A stretch of 64,000 nucleotides of DNA from Edaphobacter paludis (lineage in GTDB: Bacteria > Acidobacteriota > Terriglobia > Terriglobales > Acidobacteriaceae): NCBI RefSeq assembly GCF_039993895.1, contig NZ_CP121194.1, positions 3,844,001 through 3,908,000 of the forward strand. Reading direction: 5' to 3'. The notes below the pieces were generated by a model. The model had not been told where the DNA came from. It saw nothing but the letters and a program-made list of their open reading frames with translations, and did no database searches. Within the stretch, counting starts at the first letter, position 1, and each line of letters begins with the position of its first letter. Position numbers and translations under genes: made by a program. This document shows, one piece after another, positions 1-9,249 of the stretch.

Positions 1-1
1 G

Positions 2-1033
2 GTCTTCGACATCAACGACTTCGATGAGACGATCGTGGGGCCGTTTGAGTGGGACGTGAAGCGGATGGCCACAAGCCTGGTGCTGGCGGGACGCGAGGCG
101 GGCGCTAAGAAGATGCATTGCCGCGAGGCCGCAGCGGCGTTTCTGGAGCGCTATCGCTGCTGCATCGCTGGGTTTGCGCGAATGCCGGTGCTGGAGATGG
201 GGCGGTATCAAGTGCATCGGTTGAAGGATGTGTCGCCGATAGAGGGAATCTTGAGGATGGCGGAGCGGGCGACCCCGCTGCATACGCTGTCGGCATTGAC
301 GGAGGCGCGGAAGGCCTCGGGCCATCATAGTGATCGGGTGTTTAAATCGACGCCTCCGGTGCTGACGCGAGTGAAGGGTAAAGAGGCTGAGCGTGTGGTG
401 GCTTCTCTGAAACTTTATGTGGAGAGCCTGCTGCGCGAGCGGCGACATCTGTTCTCGCAATACAAGCCGGTGGACGTCGCGTTCAAGGTAGTAGGGACAG
501 GCTCGGTGGGGCTGCGCGATTACTGCGTCTACATGGAGGGCAATGGGCCGAAGGACCCACTCTTCATCCAGATCAAGGAAGAGGCGGCGTCGGCGTATGC
601 GTCTTATGTTGGTCAGGTGAACGAACGTGACGGGCTATCGAATCGCAGGGGAACCTATCACCAGGGGCGGCGCGTGGTAGAGGGAGAGCGAGCGATGCAG
701 ATGCAGTCCGATCCATTTCTTGGCTGGACAACGATCGAAGGGCGCGACTATCTGGTGCGGCAGCTCAGCGACCATAAGGCTGCGATTCAGGTGGGCGACC
801 TGAAGGCAGGGCTGATGGAGTATGCGACCGTGTGCGGGGAGCTGCTGGCGCGAGGTCATGCTCGGTCAGGCGATTGCATGATGCTGGCAGGATATCTGGG
901 GAAGTCAGCGAGGTTCGATGACGCAGTGGCGAAGTTCGCCGAAGCGTATGCGGACCAGACAGAGCGCGACTGGCATGAGTTAGTGCAATGGATGAAGAAG
1001 GCTGGAAAGAACCTTGGCACACACCACGACTAA
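2..1033 (+). CDS. DUF2252 family protein, 5'-truncated by window edge
   Basis: The reading frame is open from base 2, so the start lies upstream of the window; the ATG at base 35 is internal. The first residues read VFDINDFDETIVGPFEWDVK, the hallmark of the DUF2252 family, where this acidic stretch follows a GDxHxxN motif that would lie just before the window. Family members have a kinase-like fold with unknown substrate, and this fragment (343 codons) covers the C-terminal two thirds or more. A second family-like stretch, SVGLRDYCVYMEG, lies near residue 170. No signal peptide or membrane segment is visible in the part present. It ends at TAA 1031-1033 and is followed by a 275-base non-coding gap. 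Function is unknown; the family call is confident, biochemical activity is not. Confidence 0.85.
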   Translation, partial: VFDINDFDETIVGPFEWDVKRMATSLVLAGREAGAKKMHCREAAAAFLERYRCCIAGFARMPVLEMGRYQVHRLKDVSPIEGILRMAERATPLHTLSALTEARKASGHHSDRVFKSTPPVLTRVKGKEAERVVASLKLYVESLLRERRHLFSQYKPVDVAFKVVGTGSVGLRDYCVYMEGNGPKDPLFIQIKEEAASAYASYVGQVNERDGLSNRRGTYHQGRRVVEGERAMQMQSDPFLGWTTIEGRDYLVRQLSDHKAAIQVGDLKAGLMEYATVCGELLARGHARSGDCMMLAGYLGKSARFDDAVAKFAEAYADQTERDWHELVQWMKKAGKNLGTHHD

Positions 1034-1308
1034 CCATCAACTTGCCACCGAATAAAACTTAACAAATTTGCGCTCTATGCAGTGTTCACTGCTGCGTTGC
1101 CTTTTACGACGCGTGCGTCTGCTGGGTGGGAGCGCCTGTGCTGTGCGTGCCACCTTTGTTGTAGTTGAAAGGTATTTTGCATGCAGGTGGAAACTTCGGG
1201 ATAGTCTGTGTGTTTCAGTAGAGGCAGGTTAGAACGCGGCCAGTATGGCGCTGCTCTAAAAGATTTGAGGCGGCGGCGTTGCCGTAACGCTATTTCCGAG
1301 GTAAGTGA

Positions 1309-2289
1309 ATGCGATCTTTCAGCTCAATTCGTAAGTTAGTTATGGCGGCGGCACTGATACTGGTGCCTGCTGCTTCCTTTGCCGGTGTCTTTATCTCGGT
1401 GAACATTGCTCCTCCCGTGCTGCCCGTTTATACGCAGCCGCTTTGCCCGGGCGACGGATATCTCTGGACGCCGGGTTACTGGGCCTATGGGCAGGAGGGC
1501 TACTACTGGGTTCCAGGTGTGTGGGTGCGGCCGCCACAGGTTGGTTTTCTCTGGACACCGGGCTATTGGGGATGGGGTGGTAGCGCCTACATCTTCCACG
1601 CTGGATATTGGGGACCGCACATCGGCTTCTATGGCGGCGTGAACTATGGCTTTGGCTACACGGGGCGCGGCTACGAAGGTGGCTACTGGAACCATGGTGT
1701 GTTCGCATACAACCGCAGCGTGAACAATATTAATGTCACCAATGTTCACAACGTCTACAACAAGACGGTCGTGGTGAACAACTACAACCGCGTAAGCTAT
1801 AACGGTGGCAGAGGTGGTCTGCAGGTGCGCGAAAATGCGCAGGAGCAGGCGGCAATGCGTGAACAGCGGATTCCGCCGACGGCAAATCAGATCAGCCATC
1901 GCGACGCTGCGGCGCAGGACCGCGGCCAGCTTGCCTCTGTCAATCATGGGCGTCCACAGGTCGCCGCCATGCGTAGCGTGAATGAGCGTGCCTTCAACCA
2001 GCAGCAGCGCGTTGCCAACGGTGTACGCTCCGGCCAGATGACGGCGGGGGAGACTCGCAATATCGAGAATCGCGAAGCCAGCATCAACCGGGAGACTGCG
2101 AATGACCGCTCTGCAAACAATGGGCGCTTGACGCAGCAGCAGCATCAACAGATCAACCAGCGGCAGAATAACGTAAGCCGATCGATCAACAATGACAGGC
2201 ACAATGCGGCGCGGCAGCCGCAGGTGCAGCGGCAACAGCAAGCACGTCAGCAGGGCGGTAATGGCGGGGGACGTGAGGAACATCGCTAG
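1309..2289 (+). CDS. Secreted WXXGXW (YXWGXW)-repeat protein
   Basis: A 326-aa exported protein. Residues 1-26 form a signal peptide ending around SFAG. Residues about 45-120 carry repeated aromatic motifs (WTPGYWAYG, YYWVPGVW, LWTPGYWGWG, GYWGPHIGFYGG), the WXXGXW repeat typical of acidobacterial envelope proteins. An Asn/Val-rich stretch (NNINVTNVHNVYNKT) and the block RVSYNGGRGGLQVR follow. The C-terminal 150 residues are low-complexity, rich in Gln, Asn and Arg and probably disordered. GAGGTAA lies just before the ATG. A strong intrinsic terminator follows, so it is probably monocistronic. It shares its core block order with the lipoprotein at 20935-22680 but lacks a lipobox. Its function is unknown; an envelope structural or binding role is an inference. 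Confidence 0.85.
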   Translation: MRSFSSIRKLVMAAALILVPAASFAGVFISVNIAPPVLPVYTQPLCPGDGYLWTPGYWAYGQEGYYWVPGVWVRPPQVGFLWTPGYWGWGGSAYIFHAGYWGPHIGFYGGVNYGFGYTGRGYEGGYWNHGVFAYNRSVNNINVTNVHNVYNKTVVVNNYNRVSYNGGRGGLQVRENAQEQAAMREQRIPPTANQISHRDAAAQDRGQLASVNHGRPQVAAMRSVNERAFNQQQRVANGVRSGQMTAGETRNIENREASINRETANDRSANNGRLTQQQHQQINQRQNNVSRSINNDRHNAARQPQVQRQQQARQQGGNGGGREEHR

Positions 2290-2311
2290 ACGGTAGTTGC
2301 AAAAGAAAGTG

Positions 2312-2344
2312 AAACAGCCGGCGCCTATGTGCGCCGGCTGTTTT
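2312..2344 (+). terminator. Intrinsic terminator after WXXGXW gene
   Basis: An 11-bp perfect GC-rich stem (ACAGCCGGCGC at 2314-2324 with its complement at 2331-2341), a 6-base loop, and a TTTT run. It sits 25 bases after the stop codon. Confidence 0.9.
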
Positions 2345-2391
2345 GCGTCTGGGCTCCAGGCAAGCGAGGTTGCACCTAAAATGATGAGAAG

Positions 2392-3150
2392 GTGCTGAAC
2401 CAACAACAACTCGATCAAGTTTGCGTGATCCTGGTCCGCGCGCGCAACCCGAACAACATTGGCGCAGTAGCGCGGGCGATGCACGACTTTGGATTTCGCA
2501 ACCTGCGTGTGGTGAACGAGTATGCCGTACCGTTCGCTACGGCACGCTCTGCCGTCGATGCGTCGGAGGTGCTCGCGGGTGCGGTAGAGTTTGGCAGCGT
2601 GGCCGACGCGGTCGCGGACTGCACATTGGTAGTGGGGACGACGGCGGTGGGCGAGCGGGCATTGTTGCATCCGCTTCATGCCTTGCCTGAAGCTGCTGCA
2701 GAGATAAGTGAAGCAATGGCGCGAGGGGGACGGGTAGCGCTGCTGTTCGGCTCTGAGAAGACGGGACTGAGCAACGATGAGTTGAGTCATTGCCATTGGC
2801 TGCTGACGATTCCGATGCAGAAGCACGAGGACCTGCGGCATCCGTCGATGAATCTTGGCCAGGCCGTCGCGGTATGCCTATACGAGCTGGTGCGCGAGAC
2901 GGGCATCCATGTGGGTGTGGGCGTTCCGGCTGCGGCTGAGGCAGGTGAGGTGGAGAGGCTGACAGCACTGCTGACCGAGGTGTTGGAAAAGACAGGCTAC
3001 ACGCGGCGTCATCCGGCGAATTGCGATGAAGCGCAGATAAGGCGGCTGGTTCTGCGAATGGGAGTGGCAGCGAGCGATGCGCCGGTGTGGATGGGGATTC
3101 TGCGGCAGATGTTGTGGAAGGTGCGCGGCGGCGAGGCTAAGGATGAATAA
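2392..3150 (+). CDS. trmJ: SpoU-class RNA 2'-O-methyltransferase, TrmJ-like
   Basis: A 252-aa SPOUT-superfamily methyltransferase. The N-terminus has VRARNPNNIGAVARAM (motif 1, residues about 12-27). Later it has LLFGSEKTGLSNDEL (motif 2, about 121-135) and HPSMNLGQAVAVCLYE (motif 3, about 155-170), which build the knotted SAM site. TrmJ methylates the ribose of residue 32 in tRNA anticodon loops; the length and the conserved motif 1 fit TrmJ, but a closely related SpoU enzyme with another RNA target cannot be excluded. The start is GTG at 2392, because the ATGs at 2381 and 2384 are out of frame or run into a stop. It is 17 bases upstream of the S9 peptidase gene and probably co-transcribed with it. 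Confidence 0.88.
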   Translation: MLNQQQLDQVCVILVRARNPNNIGAVARAMHDFGFRNLRVVNEYAVPFATARSAVDASEVLAGAVEFGSVADAVADCTLVVGTTAVGERALLHPLHALPEAAAEISEAMARGGRVALLFGSEKTGLSNDELSHCHWLLTIPMQKHEDLRHPSMNLGQAVAVCLYELVRETGIHVGVGVPAAAEAGEVERLTALLTEVLEKTGYTRRHPANCDEAQIRRLVLRMGVAASDAPVWMGILRQMLWKVRGGEAKDE

Positions 3151-3167
3151 AATTTGGAGGCTGCTGG

Positions 3168-5552
3168 ATGTTGGTTGGTAAGCGCGGGCTGTTGGTTGCG
3201 GGAGTAGTTGCTGGTTGCTGTTTATCTGTTGGGGCGCTGGCGCAGGGGAGGCAGCTCACACCGGAGGACTATGCGCGCGCTGAAAAGTTCATGGACTACA
3301 ACGTCAATCCTCTCGTGTTTCACACGGTGGAGCATCCCAAATGGATGGAGGATGGCCGCTTCTGGTACGCCGATCGCGGTCCAGATGGAGTGACGTTCAT
3401 ACTCGTCGATCCGGCGACAGGGGCAAAGACTCCCGCCTTCGATCAGGACAGATTAGCAGCAGCACTAACGACGGCGACTGGAGGCAAGACGAAGTTCGAT
3501 GCCCATCATCTGGCGATTACAGATATCGCGTTGAAGGATGCGCGAACCGCGTTCGTGAATGTGAGTGGAATGACGATGCGCTGCGATCTGAATGCTCCAG
3601 TGAAATGCAAAGAAGTAACGATGCCGAAAGAGGGTGACGCAGCAAGACTGCTATCGGAGAGTCGCGGCGTGGCCGAGGCGGATATCTCTCCGGATGGAAA
3701 GAAGGTCGCGTTCATCCGCGACTACAACCTGTGGGTTCGAGATACGACGACGGGCAAAGATACGCAACTCACCAAAGACGGAGTGAAGGACTTTGGCTAT
3801 GCCACCGATAACGCCGGATGGCAGCAGAGTGACAACGCAATTCTGGTGTGGTCGGCGGACTCGAAGAAGATTGCGACGTTTCAGCAGGACCAGCGCAAGG
3901 ATGGCGAGATGTACCTGGTGCCGGTGACGAATGGGCATCCGGTACTGAAGGCGTGGAAGTATCCGCTGGTGGGCGACGCCGATGTGACGATGATTGAACG
4001 CGTGATTATCGACGTGGACAAACGCAAGGTGATTCGACTGAAGATGCCGCCAGACCAGCATCGTTCGACCTTGTGCGACGACGTCAGTTGCGAAGCGACA
4101 AAGACCTGGGATGACGTGCAGTGGAGTGAGGATGGCAAACATCTTGCCTTCGTTTCGACCTCGCGCGATCACAAGCAGGAATGGCTGCGGGTGGCCGATG
4201 CAGCGAATGGCGATGTACGCGATGTGATGAGCGAGACAGTGGCCACTTACTTCGAAAGCGGCAACGGCAAGGTGAACTGGAAGTATCTGCCGCAGTCGAA
4301 TGAGGTGCTGTGGTTCAGCGAACGCGACAACTGGGGACAGATGTATCTGTATGACCTGACGACCGGCAAGCTGAAGAACCAGATCACGCATGGCGACGGC
4401 AATGTGACGCAGGTGCTGCATGTGGATGAGAAGGCGCGAAAGATTTACTTCCTTGCAGTGGGAAAGGAAGCAGGGCGCGATCCTTATTTTTCGAGTTACT
4501 ACAGCGTCAACTTTGATGGCACTGGACAGAAGCTGCTCACGCCTGAGAATGCAGACCATGCGGTGACTTCGTCACCCGATGGCCGCTACTTTGTCGATGT
4601 GTATTCGACGCCGACGCAGCCGCAGACGACGGTGGTCCGCAATAGCGAGGGCAATCTGGTCGCCGAGGTGGCGAAGCAGGACATTGCGCGGCTGCTGGCT
4701 GCGGGGTGGGTGCCACCGACACCGATTACGGTGAAGGCCCGCGATGGCAAGACCGATCTTTATGGCTTGATGTTCAAGCCGACGAGCCTCGATGCCGCAA
4801 AGAAATACCCTATCGTGAACCATGTTTATCCGGGACCACAGACGGGCTCGTGCGGCAGCCGCAGCTTTGCGGCGGCGCACAAGGACGACCAATCGCTGGC
4901 GGAGCTGGGGTTTGTAGTGGTGTGCATCGACGGCATGGGAACGCCGGGTCGGTCGAAGGCGTTCCACGACTTCTACTCTGACAATCTCGGCGATGACACC
5001 ATTCCCGATCAGATGGCAGGGATGAAGGAATTAGCTATTCGATACCCGTTCATCGACATCGATCGTGCCGGCATTTATGGACACTCCGGCGGCGGCAACG
5101 CAACCGTATCTGCGATGTTTCACTATCCACAATTTTTCACGACCGGCGTAGCGGAGAGCGGCAACCATGACAATCGCGACTACGAAGATGACTGGGCCGA
5201 GAAGTGGGCGGGGCTCGAGGTAAAGAGACCAGATGGCAGCAGCAATTACGACAGTCAGGCCAATCAGAATTATGCAAAGAACCTAAAGGGCCATCTTCTG
5301 CTGGTGCATGGAACGATGGACAATAACGTTCCGATGAACAATACACTGCTCGTCGTCGATGCACTGATCAAGGCGAACAAGGATTTTGATCTGTTGTTGA
5401 TTCCGAATGCGGCCCACGCCTATGGCGAAGCTACCCAGTACATGACTCGGCGGCGGTGGGACTATTTTGTGCGCTATCTGGCAGGCGATGTGCCGCCGCA
5501 TGAGTATGAGATGAAACCGTATGCCGAGGCCCAGGCAGCGTTGGCGCAATAG
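3168..5552 (+). CDS. Secreted S9-family (dipeptidyl-peptidase IV-like) serine peptidase
   Basis: A 794-aa exported peptidase. Residues 1-25 form a signal peptide ending at ALAQ. Residues about 80-480 are a DPPIV-type beta-propeller with blade repeats such as SPDGKKVAFIRDYNLWVRD and SEDGKHLAFVST. The C-terminal alpha/beta-hydrolase domain has the nucleophile elbow GIYGHSGGGNA (Ser640), the acid Asp in HGTMDNNVP and the base His in PNAAHAYGEA. These peptidases cleave N-terminal dipeptides, often after Pro, from peptides in the periplasm or outside the cell. Length and catalytic triad are complete. It follows the TrmJ-like gene by 17 bases and converges on the lipoprotein gene at 5619. The exact specificity (DPP4 versus acylaminoacyl-peptidase type) is inferred only. 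Confidence 0.92.
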   Translation: MLVGKRGLLVAGVVAGCCLSVGALAQGRQLTPEDYARAEKFMDYNVNPLVFHTVEHPKWMEDGRFWYADRGPDGVTFILVDPATGAKTPAFDQDRLAAALTTATGGKTKFDAHHLAITDIALKDARTAFVNVSGMTMRCDLNAPVKCKEVTMPKEGDAARLLSESRGVAEADISPDGKKVAFIRDYNLWVRDTTTGKDTQLTKDGVKDFGYATDNAGWQQSDNAILVWSADSKKIATFQQDQRKDGEMYLVPVTNGHPVLKAWKYPLVGDADVTMIERVIIDVDKRKVIRLKMPPDQHRSTLCDDVSCEATKTWDDVQWSEDGKHLAFVSTSRDHKQEWLRVADAANGDVRDVMSETVATYFESGNGKVNWKYLPQSNEVLWFSERDNWGQMYLYDLTTGKLKNQITHGDGNVTQVLHVDEKARKIYFLAVGKEAGRDPYFSSYYSVNFDGTGQKLLTPENADHAVTSSPDGRYFVDVYSTPTQPQTTVVRNSEGNLVAEVAKQDIARLLAAGWVPPTPITVKARDGKTDLYGLMFKPTSLDAAKKYPIVNHVYPGPQTGSCGSRSFAAAHKDDQSLAELGFVVVCIDGMGTPGRSKAFHDFYSDNLGDDTIPDQMAGMKELAIRYPFIDIDRAGIYGHSGGGNATVSAMFHYPQFFTTGVAESGNHDNRDYEDDWAEKWAGLEVKRPDGSSNYDSQANQNYAKNLKGHLLLVHGTMDNNVPMNNTLLVVDALIKANKDFDLLLIPNAAHAYGEATQYMTRRRWDYFVRYLAGDVPPHEYEMKPYAEAQAALAQ

Positions 5553-5574
5553 GCAGGGAGCGGAAACATTTTGG

Positions 5575-5603
5575 ATGTCCATGTCCTGGAGCGGACATGG
5601 ACA
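5575..5603. terminator. Inverted repeat between convergent genes, possible terminator
   Basis: An 11-bp perfect stem (TGTCCATGTCC at 5576-5586 with its complement at 5593-5603) around a 6-base loop, lying in the 66-base gap between the S9 peptidase stop and the stop of the opposing lipoprotein gene. There is no clear U tract on either side, so termination is an inference from position. Confidence 0.5.
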
Positions 5604-5618
5604 CCCGGCTTGCACTGC

Positions 5619-6275
5619 CTACTGAACAATCTTGCCGTCGGCGGGAGTTGCGGGATTAGAGGAGTTGGACTCTGCTCCCGTCACCTGCCAGCCATTGCTG
5701 GTGTTGGTCAGTGTTGCGTGGGCAGCTTGCGGGCCGCTCACATCGGCGTGGATCTGGGGGTAAGCGTTCTGAGTCTCGGCGGCGGTGGCCCAGGAGGGCG
5801 CGTCTGCCAGAGTGTAGTGATATGTGACCTGCGTGGTGGCGCCGACATCCGATGTGGTCGGAGTTGAGCTGTCGATGCTGCTCACCTTGCGGTGACCGTA
5901 GCAGAAGTTGCCGAAACCGGGCTGCTGCACGTCGGCAGTCCAGGCAGAACGACCCTTGTCTGATAGGTCATAGTTGGTGACCTGTTTGCTGGCAATGATC
6001 ATCTTCTTCTTTTCAGCGGTGGTACGCGTGAGCAGGCCTTGATCGACGAGTGCGTCGTAGCCGCTGGTCTTGCTGGTGTCAGAGGTGTCGGCCTGGACAG
6101 GAAACTTCACTGACTCGGGCCAGAGGCAGGCTGGGTGTGCGCTGTAGTAGGTATCGATGGCACTTTTAAAGTTCATGCTGTTATCGGTTTTCTTGTTGCA
6201 GCCAACGGTCAGCAGAGCGACTGCACCGCACAGGACAGCTGTGTGCAGCGTGGAGCGAATAGCTTGGGGTCTCAT
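5619..6275 (-). CDS. Putative lipoprotein, function unknown
   Basis: A 218-aa protein with a short positive N-terminus, a hydrophobic stretch and the lipobox LTVGC (Cys26), then NKKTDNSMNF. This predicts a lipid-anchored envelope protein. The mature part contains SAIDTYYSAHPACLWPESVKFP and GYDALVDQGLLTRTTAEKK, followed by YDLSDKGRSAWTAD and a C-terminal part resembling a small beta-domain. I recognise similar small acidobacterial and proteobacterial lipoproteins without known function. AGGAG lies 6 bases before ATG 6275. It is the last gene of the minus-strand run that includes the Y-family polymerase, 89 bases after that gene's stop, and probably has its own start signals. Family identity is not certain. 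Confidence 0.75.
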   Translation of the reverse strand: MRPQAIRSTLHTAVLCGAVALLTVGCNKKTDNSMNFKSAIDTYYSAHPACLWPESVKFPVQADTSDTSKTSGYDALVDQGLLTRTTAEKKKMIIASKQVTNYDLSDKGRSAWTADVQQPGFGNFCYGHRKVSSIDSSTPTTSDVGATTQVTYHYTLADAPSWATAAETQNAYPQIHADVSGPQAAHATLTNTSNGWQVTGAESNSSNPATPADGKIVQ

Positions 6276-6364
6276 AGAATCTCCTCTTTCCCTATATGGG
6301 ATGCAGAAGAACGGGCCCGCGTCTTATGCGTACGAGGTTGCCTGCACGCAGAGAATTTTTGCGG

Positions 6365-7684
6365 CTACATGTAGTCAACCCCATACTGCACGGGGATCTG
6401 CGTGAAGGCGATGCGCGTCGGCGCGGATTCGCGCGCCGACAGCATACCGGCGAAGTGCAGGGTGGTGTGGCCGTATTTGAGGTTGAGTTTGTCCATGGTG
6501 GCGGAGAGCTCGGCGCGGTTGTCGGGATCGCCGAACAGCTCCGCCTGGTATTCGCTCTCGGGAATGAGGTTGCGAAGCGTCACGCCCACGAAGAACGGCC
6601 TCTGGAAATCCTCTCCCTGCGGGCGCCGGCTCCAGATGCCGCGCAGCACCTCAAGCAGAGTCAGGGTGTCGCGGCAGTTCCTGAAGCGGGCCTCCATGCC
6701 CCAGCCCGAGTGGGTGAGGCCGCTGAAGTGGCGCTTCGTCTTCATGCGCGCCGCCTGCTCCTTCGTCATGGCAAAGCGTATTGTTACCGCCATCGAACCG
6801 CTGTAGAACTTCTCCATCCTGAGCCGCATCGCCGCCTTGTGCAGCAGCTTGTGAGCGATGGCCCATGCGCCCTCCTGCGTGCGGAACTCCGGCGCCATGA
6901 CGTGCGAGTGGCCGAGCGACTTCTGCACGCCGCTCGCTACCGGAGCGCCGTCATCCCCAGTCTCTTCGCCGCGCAGCCAATGGTAGAGTCGGTCGCCCCA
7001 TACGCTGTCCCAGAGCTTGTGCATTCCTGCGCGGTCGAGCGCCAGCAACTGCTCCATGGTGCGGATGCCCTTGGCGTTGAGGCGCACTTCAGTCTTTGCG
7101 CCTACGCCGGGGAGGTCGCGCAGTTCGAGATGCGCGATAGCGCGGGGCAGTTGCGACGGCAACAGGCCGATCAAGCCGTCGGGCTTCTGCATGTCGCTGG
7201 CGATCTTGGCAAGGTAGCGGTTGGGGGCCATGCCGATAGAACAGCGCAAGGCCTCGCCCACATTCTTGTAGATGGACTGTTTGATTTCGAGTGCAATCTT
7301 TCTCGCCCGCGGCGGCTCCTGCTCGCGGCCTATCAACTGGCACGCCATCTCGTCGATCGACGGATTATGAGCTACAGGACAGACCAGATCCACGGCCTCA
7401 GAGATGGCTTTGGAATACCTCGCATACTCTTCGTGGTCTCCCTCGATCAGCACAATGTCGGGGAAGATTCGCTTGGCCTCGCCGACCTGCGTTCCTGTCT
7501 TGATGCCGAGAGCCTTTGCCTCATAGCTGGCGGCGATGCAGCAGGTCGTGTCCGCCTGCGTGGGCACCACCGCCAACGGGCGTCCACGATACTCCGGATG
7601 CAGTTGTTGCTCGACCGACGCGAAAAAGCTGTTCAGGTCGATGTGCAGGAAGCCGAACCGGTCGTGTTGAGCATGGGGCAGCAT
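6365..7684 (-). CDS. Y-family DNA polymerase (DinB/UmuC-like)
   Basis: A 439-aa translesion polymerase. The first catalytic motif is FLHIDLNSFFASVEQQ (Asp16) and the second is NPSIDEM (Asp111, Glu112), so all three metal ligands are present. The fingers region has VVPTQADTTCCIAASYEAKALG, shown here only as positions 39-60. The helix-hairpin-helix LRDLPGVGAKTEVRLNAKG follows near residues 193-211, then a little-finger domain. The second motif ends in Met where classical DinB has Ala, so this is a divergent subgroup rather than plain Pol IV. No obvious C-terminal beta-clamp motif stands out. ATG 7684 follows a TATAAT-like -10 overlapped by direct repeats (see 7701-7729), suggesting damage-regulated expression. 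It lies 74 bases after purF but is probably transcribed separately. Confidence 0.88.
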   Translation of the reverse strand: MLPHAQHDRFGFLHIDLNSFFASVEQQLHPEYRGRPLAVVPTQADTTCCIAASYEAKALGIKTGTQVGEAKRIFPDIVLIEGDHEEYARYSKAISEAVDLVCPVAHNPSIDEMACQLIGREQEPPRARKIALEIKQSIYKNVGEALRCSIGMAPNRYLAKIASDMQKPDGLIGLLPSQLPRAIAHLELRDLPGVGAKTEVRLNAKGIRTMEQLLALDRAGMHKLWDSVWGDRLYHWLRGEETGDDGAPVASGVQKSLGHSHVMAPEFRTQEGAWAIAHKLLHKAAMRLRMEKFYSGSMAVTIRFAMTKEQAARMKTKRHFSGLTHSGWGMEARFRNCRDTLTLLEVLRGIWSRRPQGEDFQRPFFVGVTLRNLIPESEYQAELFGDPDNRAELSATMDKLNLKYGHTTLHFAGMLSARESAPTRIAFTQIPVQYGVDYM

Positions 7685-7700
7685 CTGAGAATTGACTCAG

Positions 7701-7729
7701 ATTATATTCGCTCTCTATTCGCTATTCAG
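7701..7729 (-). promoter_or_regulatory. -10 element with 11-bp-phased direct repeats upstream of Y-family polymerase
   Basis: On the minus strand TATAAT (plus 7701-7706) lies 17 bases before ATG 7684. Plus-strand copies of TATTCGCT occur at 7705-7712 and 7716-7723, with a partial third copy (TATTCAG) at 7723-7729. The two full copies are 11 bp apart, one helical turn, and overlap or abut the -10, as expected for an operator. No regulator is known from the sequence. Confidence 0.4.
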
Positions 7730-7758
7730 TCTTTTCTTTGCCGAAACGCTACAGCAAA

Positions 7759-9249
7759 TCAAACACTGGCCGTAGCGGGCAGAATCTCCGAAACATCGAC
7801 CCACTGCGTCGGGTAATTCCCCGTATAACAAGCGGTGCAATAAGTATTCGGCTCTGCATCGCCCTCGGTGCAGCAATGGAGCAGCCCATTCAGCGAAAGA
7901 TAAGCCAGCGAATCCGCCTCGATGAACTCGCAGATCTCCTTGACCGACTTGTTGGCCGCGATAAGGTCTTTCTTACTCGGCGTATCGACCCCATAGAAAC
8001 AAGGTGAGATCGTCGGCGGACACGAGATGCGCAGATGCACCTCAGTCGCCCCCGCGGCACGCACCATCCGCACGATCTTCCGCGAAGTTGTGCCGCGAAT
8101 GATCGAGTCGTCGATCAAGATGACGCGCTTGCCTTCGAGCAGCGAGCGCACCGGGTTCAGCTTCATGCGTACGCCAAAGTCGCGCGTCCGTTGCTCCGGC
8201 TGGATAAACGTGCGGCCAACGTAGTGGTTGCGAATGAGTCCGAGGTTGAACGGAATTCCAGACTCCTCCGCATAACCAATCGCCGCGGTCACACCTGAGT
8301 CCGGCACTGGAACGATCAGGTCGGCAGGAACGCCCGACTCCCGCGCGAGTTGCCGCCCCATCTCCGCCCGCGACTGCTGCACCCATCGTCCAAAGACCTT
8401 CGAGTCGGGCCGCGCAAAATAAACATGCTCGAAGATGCAGCTCGCCTGCTCGGTCGTCGTATCGAAGTACCGCGAAGTGACTCCATCCTCCGAGACCATA
8501 ATCAGCTCGCCCGGCTTCACGTCGCGCTCGTACTTGGCATGAAGCAGGTCGAAGGCACAGGTCTCAGAAGCAAAGACAAATGTATCCGGAGCGCCATCAA
8601 CTCCCGGAATTCTTCCCATCGACAGCGGCCTGAAGCCATGCGGATCGCGCGCCGCGAAGATGCGGTTGCGCGTCATCATCACAATCGAAAACGCTCCCTC
8701 GACCTGCCGCAGAGAATCGGCGATGCAGTCCACCAGTGTCGAATGTTTCGAGTGCGCGATCAACTGGATGATGATCTCCGAGTCGCTCGTCGTCTGGAAC
8801 AGCGCGCCATCGCGCTCCAGCCGCTCTCGGGCCGTGCCCAGGTTTACCAGGTTGCCGTTATGCGCAATGGCTATCAAACCCTTGGTGCTGTCGACCGAGA
8901 TTGGCTGCGCATTCAGCAGCGCCGAATCACCCGTAGTCGAGTAGCGCGTATGCCCAATCGCGATATGCCCCGGCAGCTTGGCCAGCACCTCGTCGGTAAA
9001 GATCTCCGACACCAGGCCCATGCCTTTGATGTCGTTCACATTCTGCCCATCAGCCGAGGCAATGCCGCCGGACTCCTGCCCACGATGTTGCAGCGAGTAC
9101 AGTCCCCAGTAAGTCATCCGCGCCGCATCGGGATGGTTATAAATCGCCATCACCCCGCACTCTTCGCGCAGCTTATCGAACGGGGTACCGTCTTCCTCGC
9201 CCAACTCCAATTCCACTTCTCCCAGCGCCACTGATTTCAAATCGCTCAC
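7759..9249 (-). CDS. purF: Amidophosphoribosyltransferase
   Basis: PurF makes 5-phosphoribosylamine from PRPP and glutamine, the committed step of purine synthesis in the cytoplasm. The N-terminal Ntn glutaminase domain starts with [16 protein letters not shown], where the Cys is the nucleophile exposed by propeptide removal. [13 protein letters not shown] follows. The PRTase domain has the PRPP loop [18 protein letters not shown] near residue 365. I prefer GTG 9249 (496 aa), because its GTGA overlaps the purL TGA by four bases; an ATG at 9297 would add 16 Gly-rich residues and give a 52-base overlap. The overlap implies translational coupling to purL. C-terminal Cys residues ([12 protein letters not shown]) resemble the cluster region of Fe-S type PurF. 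Confidence 0.95.
   Translation of the reverse strand: MSDLKSVALGEVELELGEEDGTPFDKLREECGVMAIYNHPDAARMTYWGLYSLQHRGQESGGIASADGQNVNDIKGMGLVSEIFTDEVLAKLPGHIAIGHTRYSTTGDSALLNAQPISVDSTKGLIAIAHNGNLVNLGTARERLERDGALFQTTSDSEIIIQLIAHSKHSTLVDCIADSLRQVEGAFSIVMMTRNRIFAARDPHGFRPLSMGRIPGVDGAPDTFVFASETCAFDLLHAKYERDVKPGELIMVSEDGVTSRYFDTTTEQASCIFEHVYFARPDSKVFGRWVQQSRAEMGRQLARESGVPADLIVPVPDSGVTAAIGYAEESGIPFNLGLIRNHYVGRTFIQPEQRTRDFGVRMKLNPVRSLLEGKRVILIDDSIIRGTTSRKIVRMVRAAGATEVHLRISCPPTISPCFYGVDTPSKKDLIAANKSVKEICEFIEADSLAYLSLNGLLHCCTEGDAEPNTYCTACYTGNYPTQWVDVSEILPATASV

Noticed and set aside
1336..2841. 501-codon minus-strand ORF opposite the WXXGXW and TrmJ-like genes
   Set aside because: It is a shadow of two well-supported plus-strand genes; its translation is low-complexity with no family motifs.
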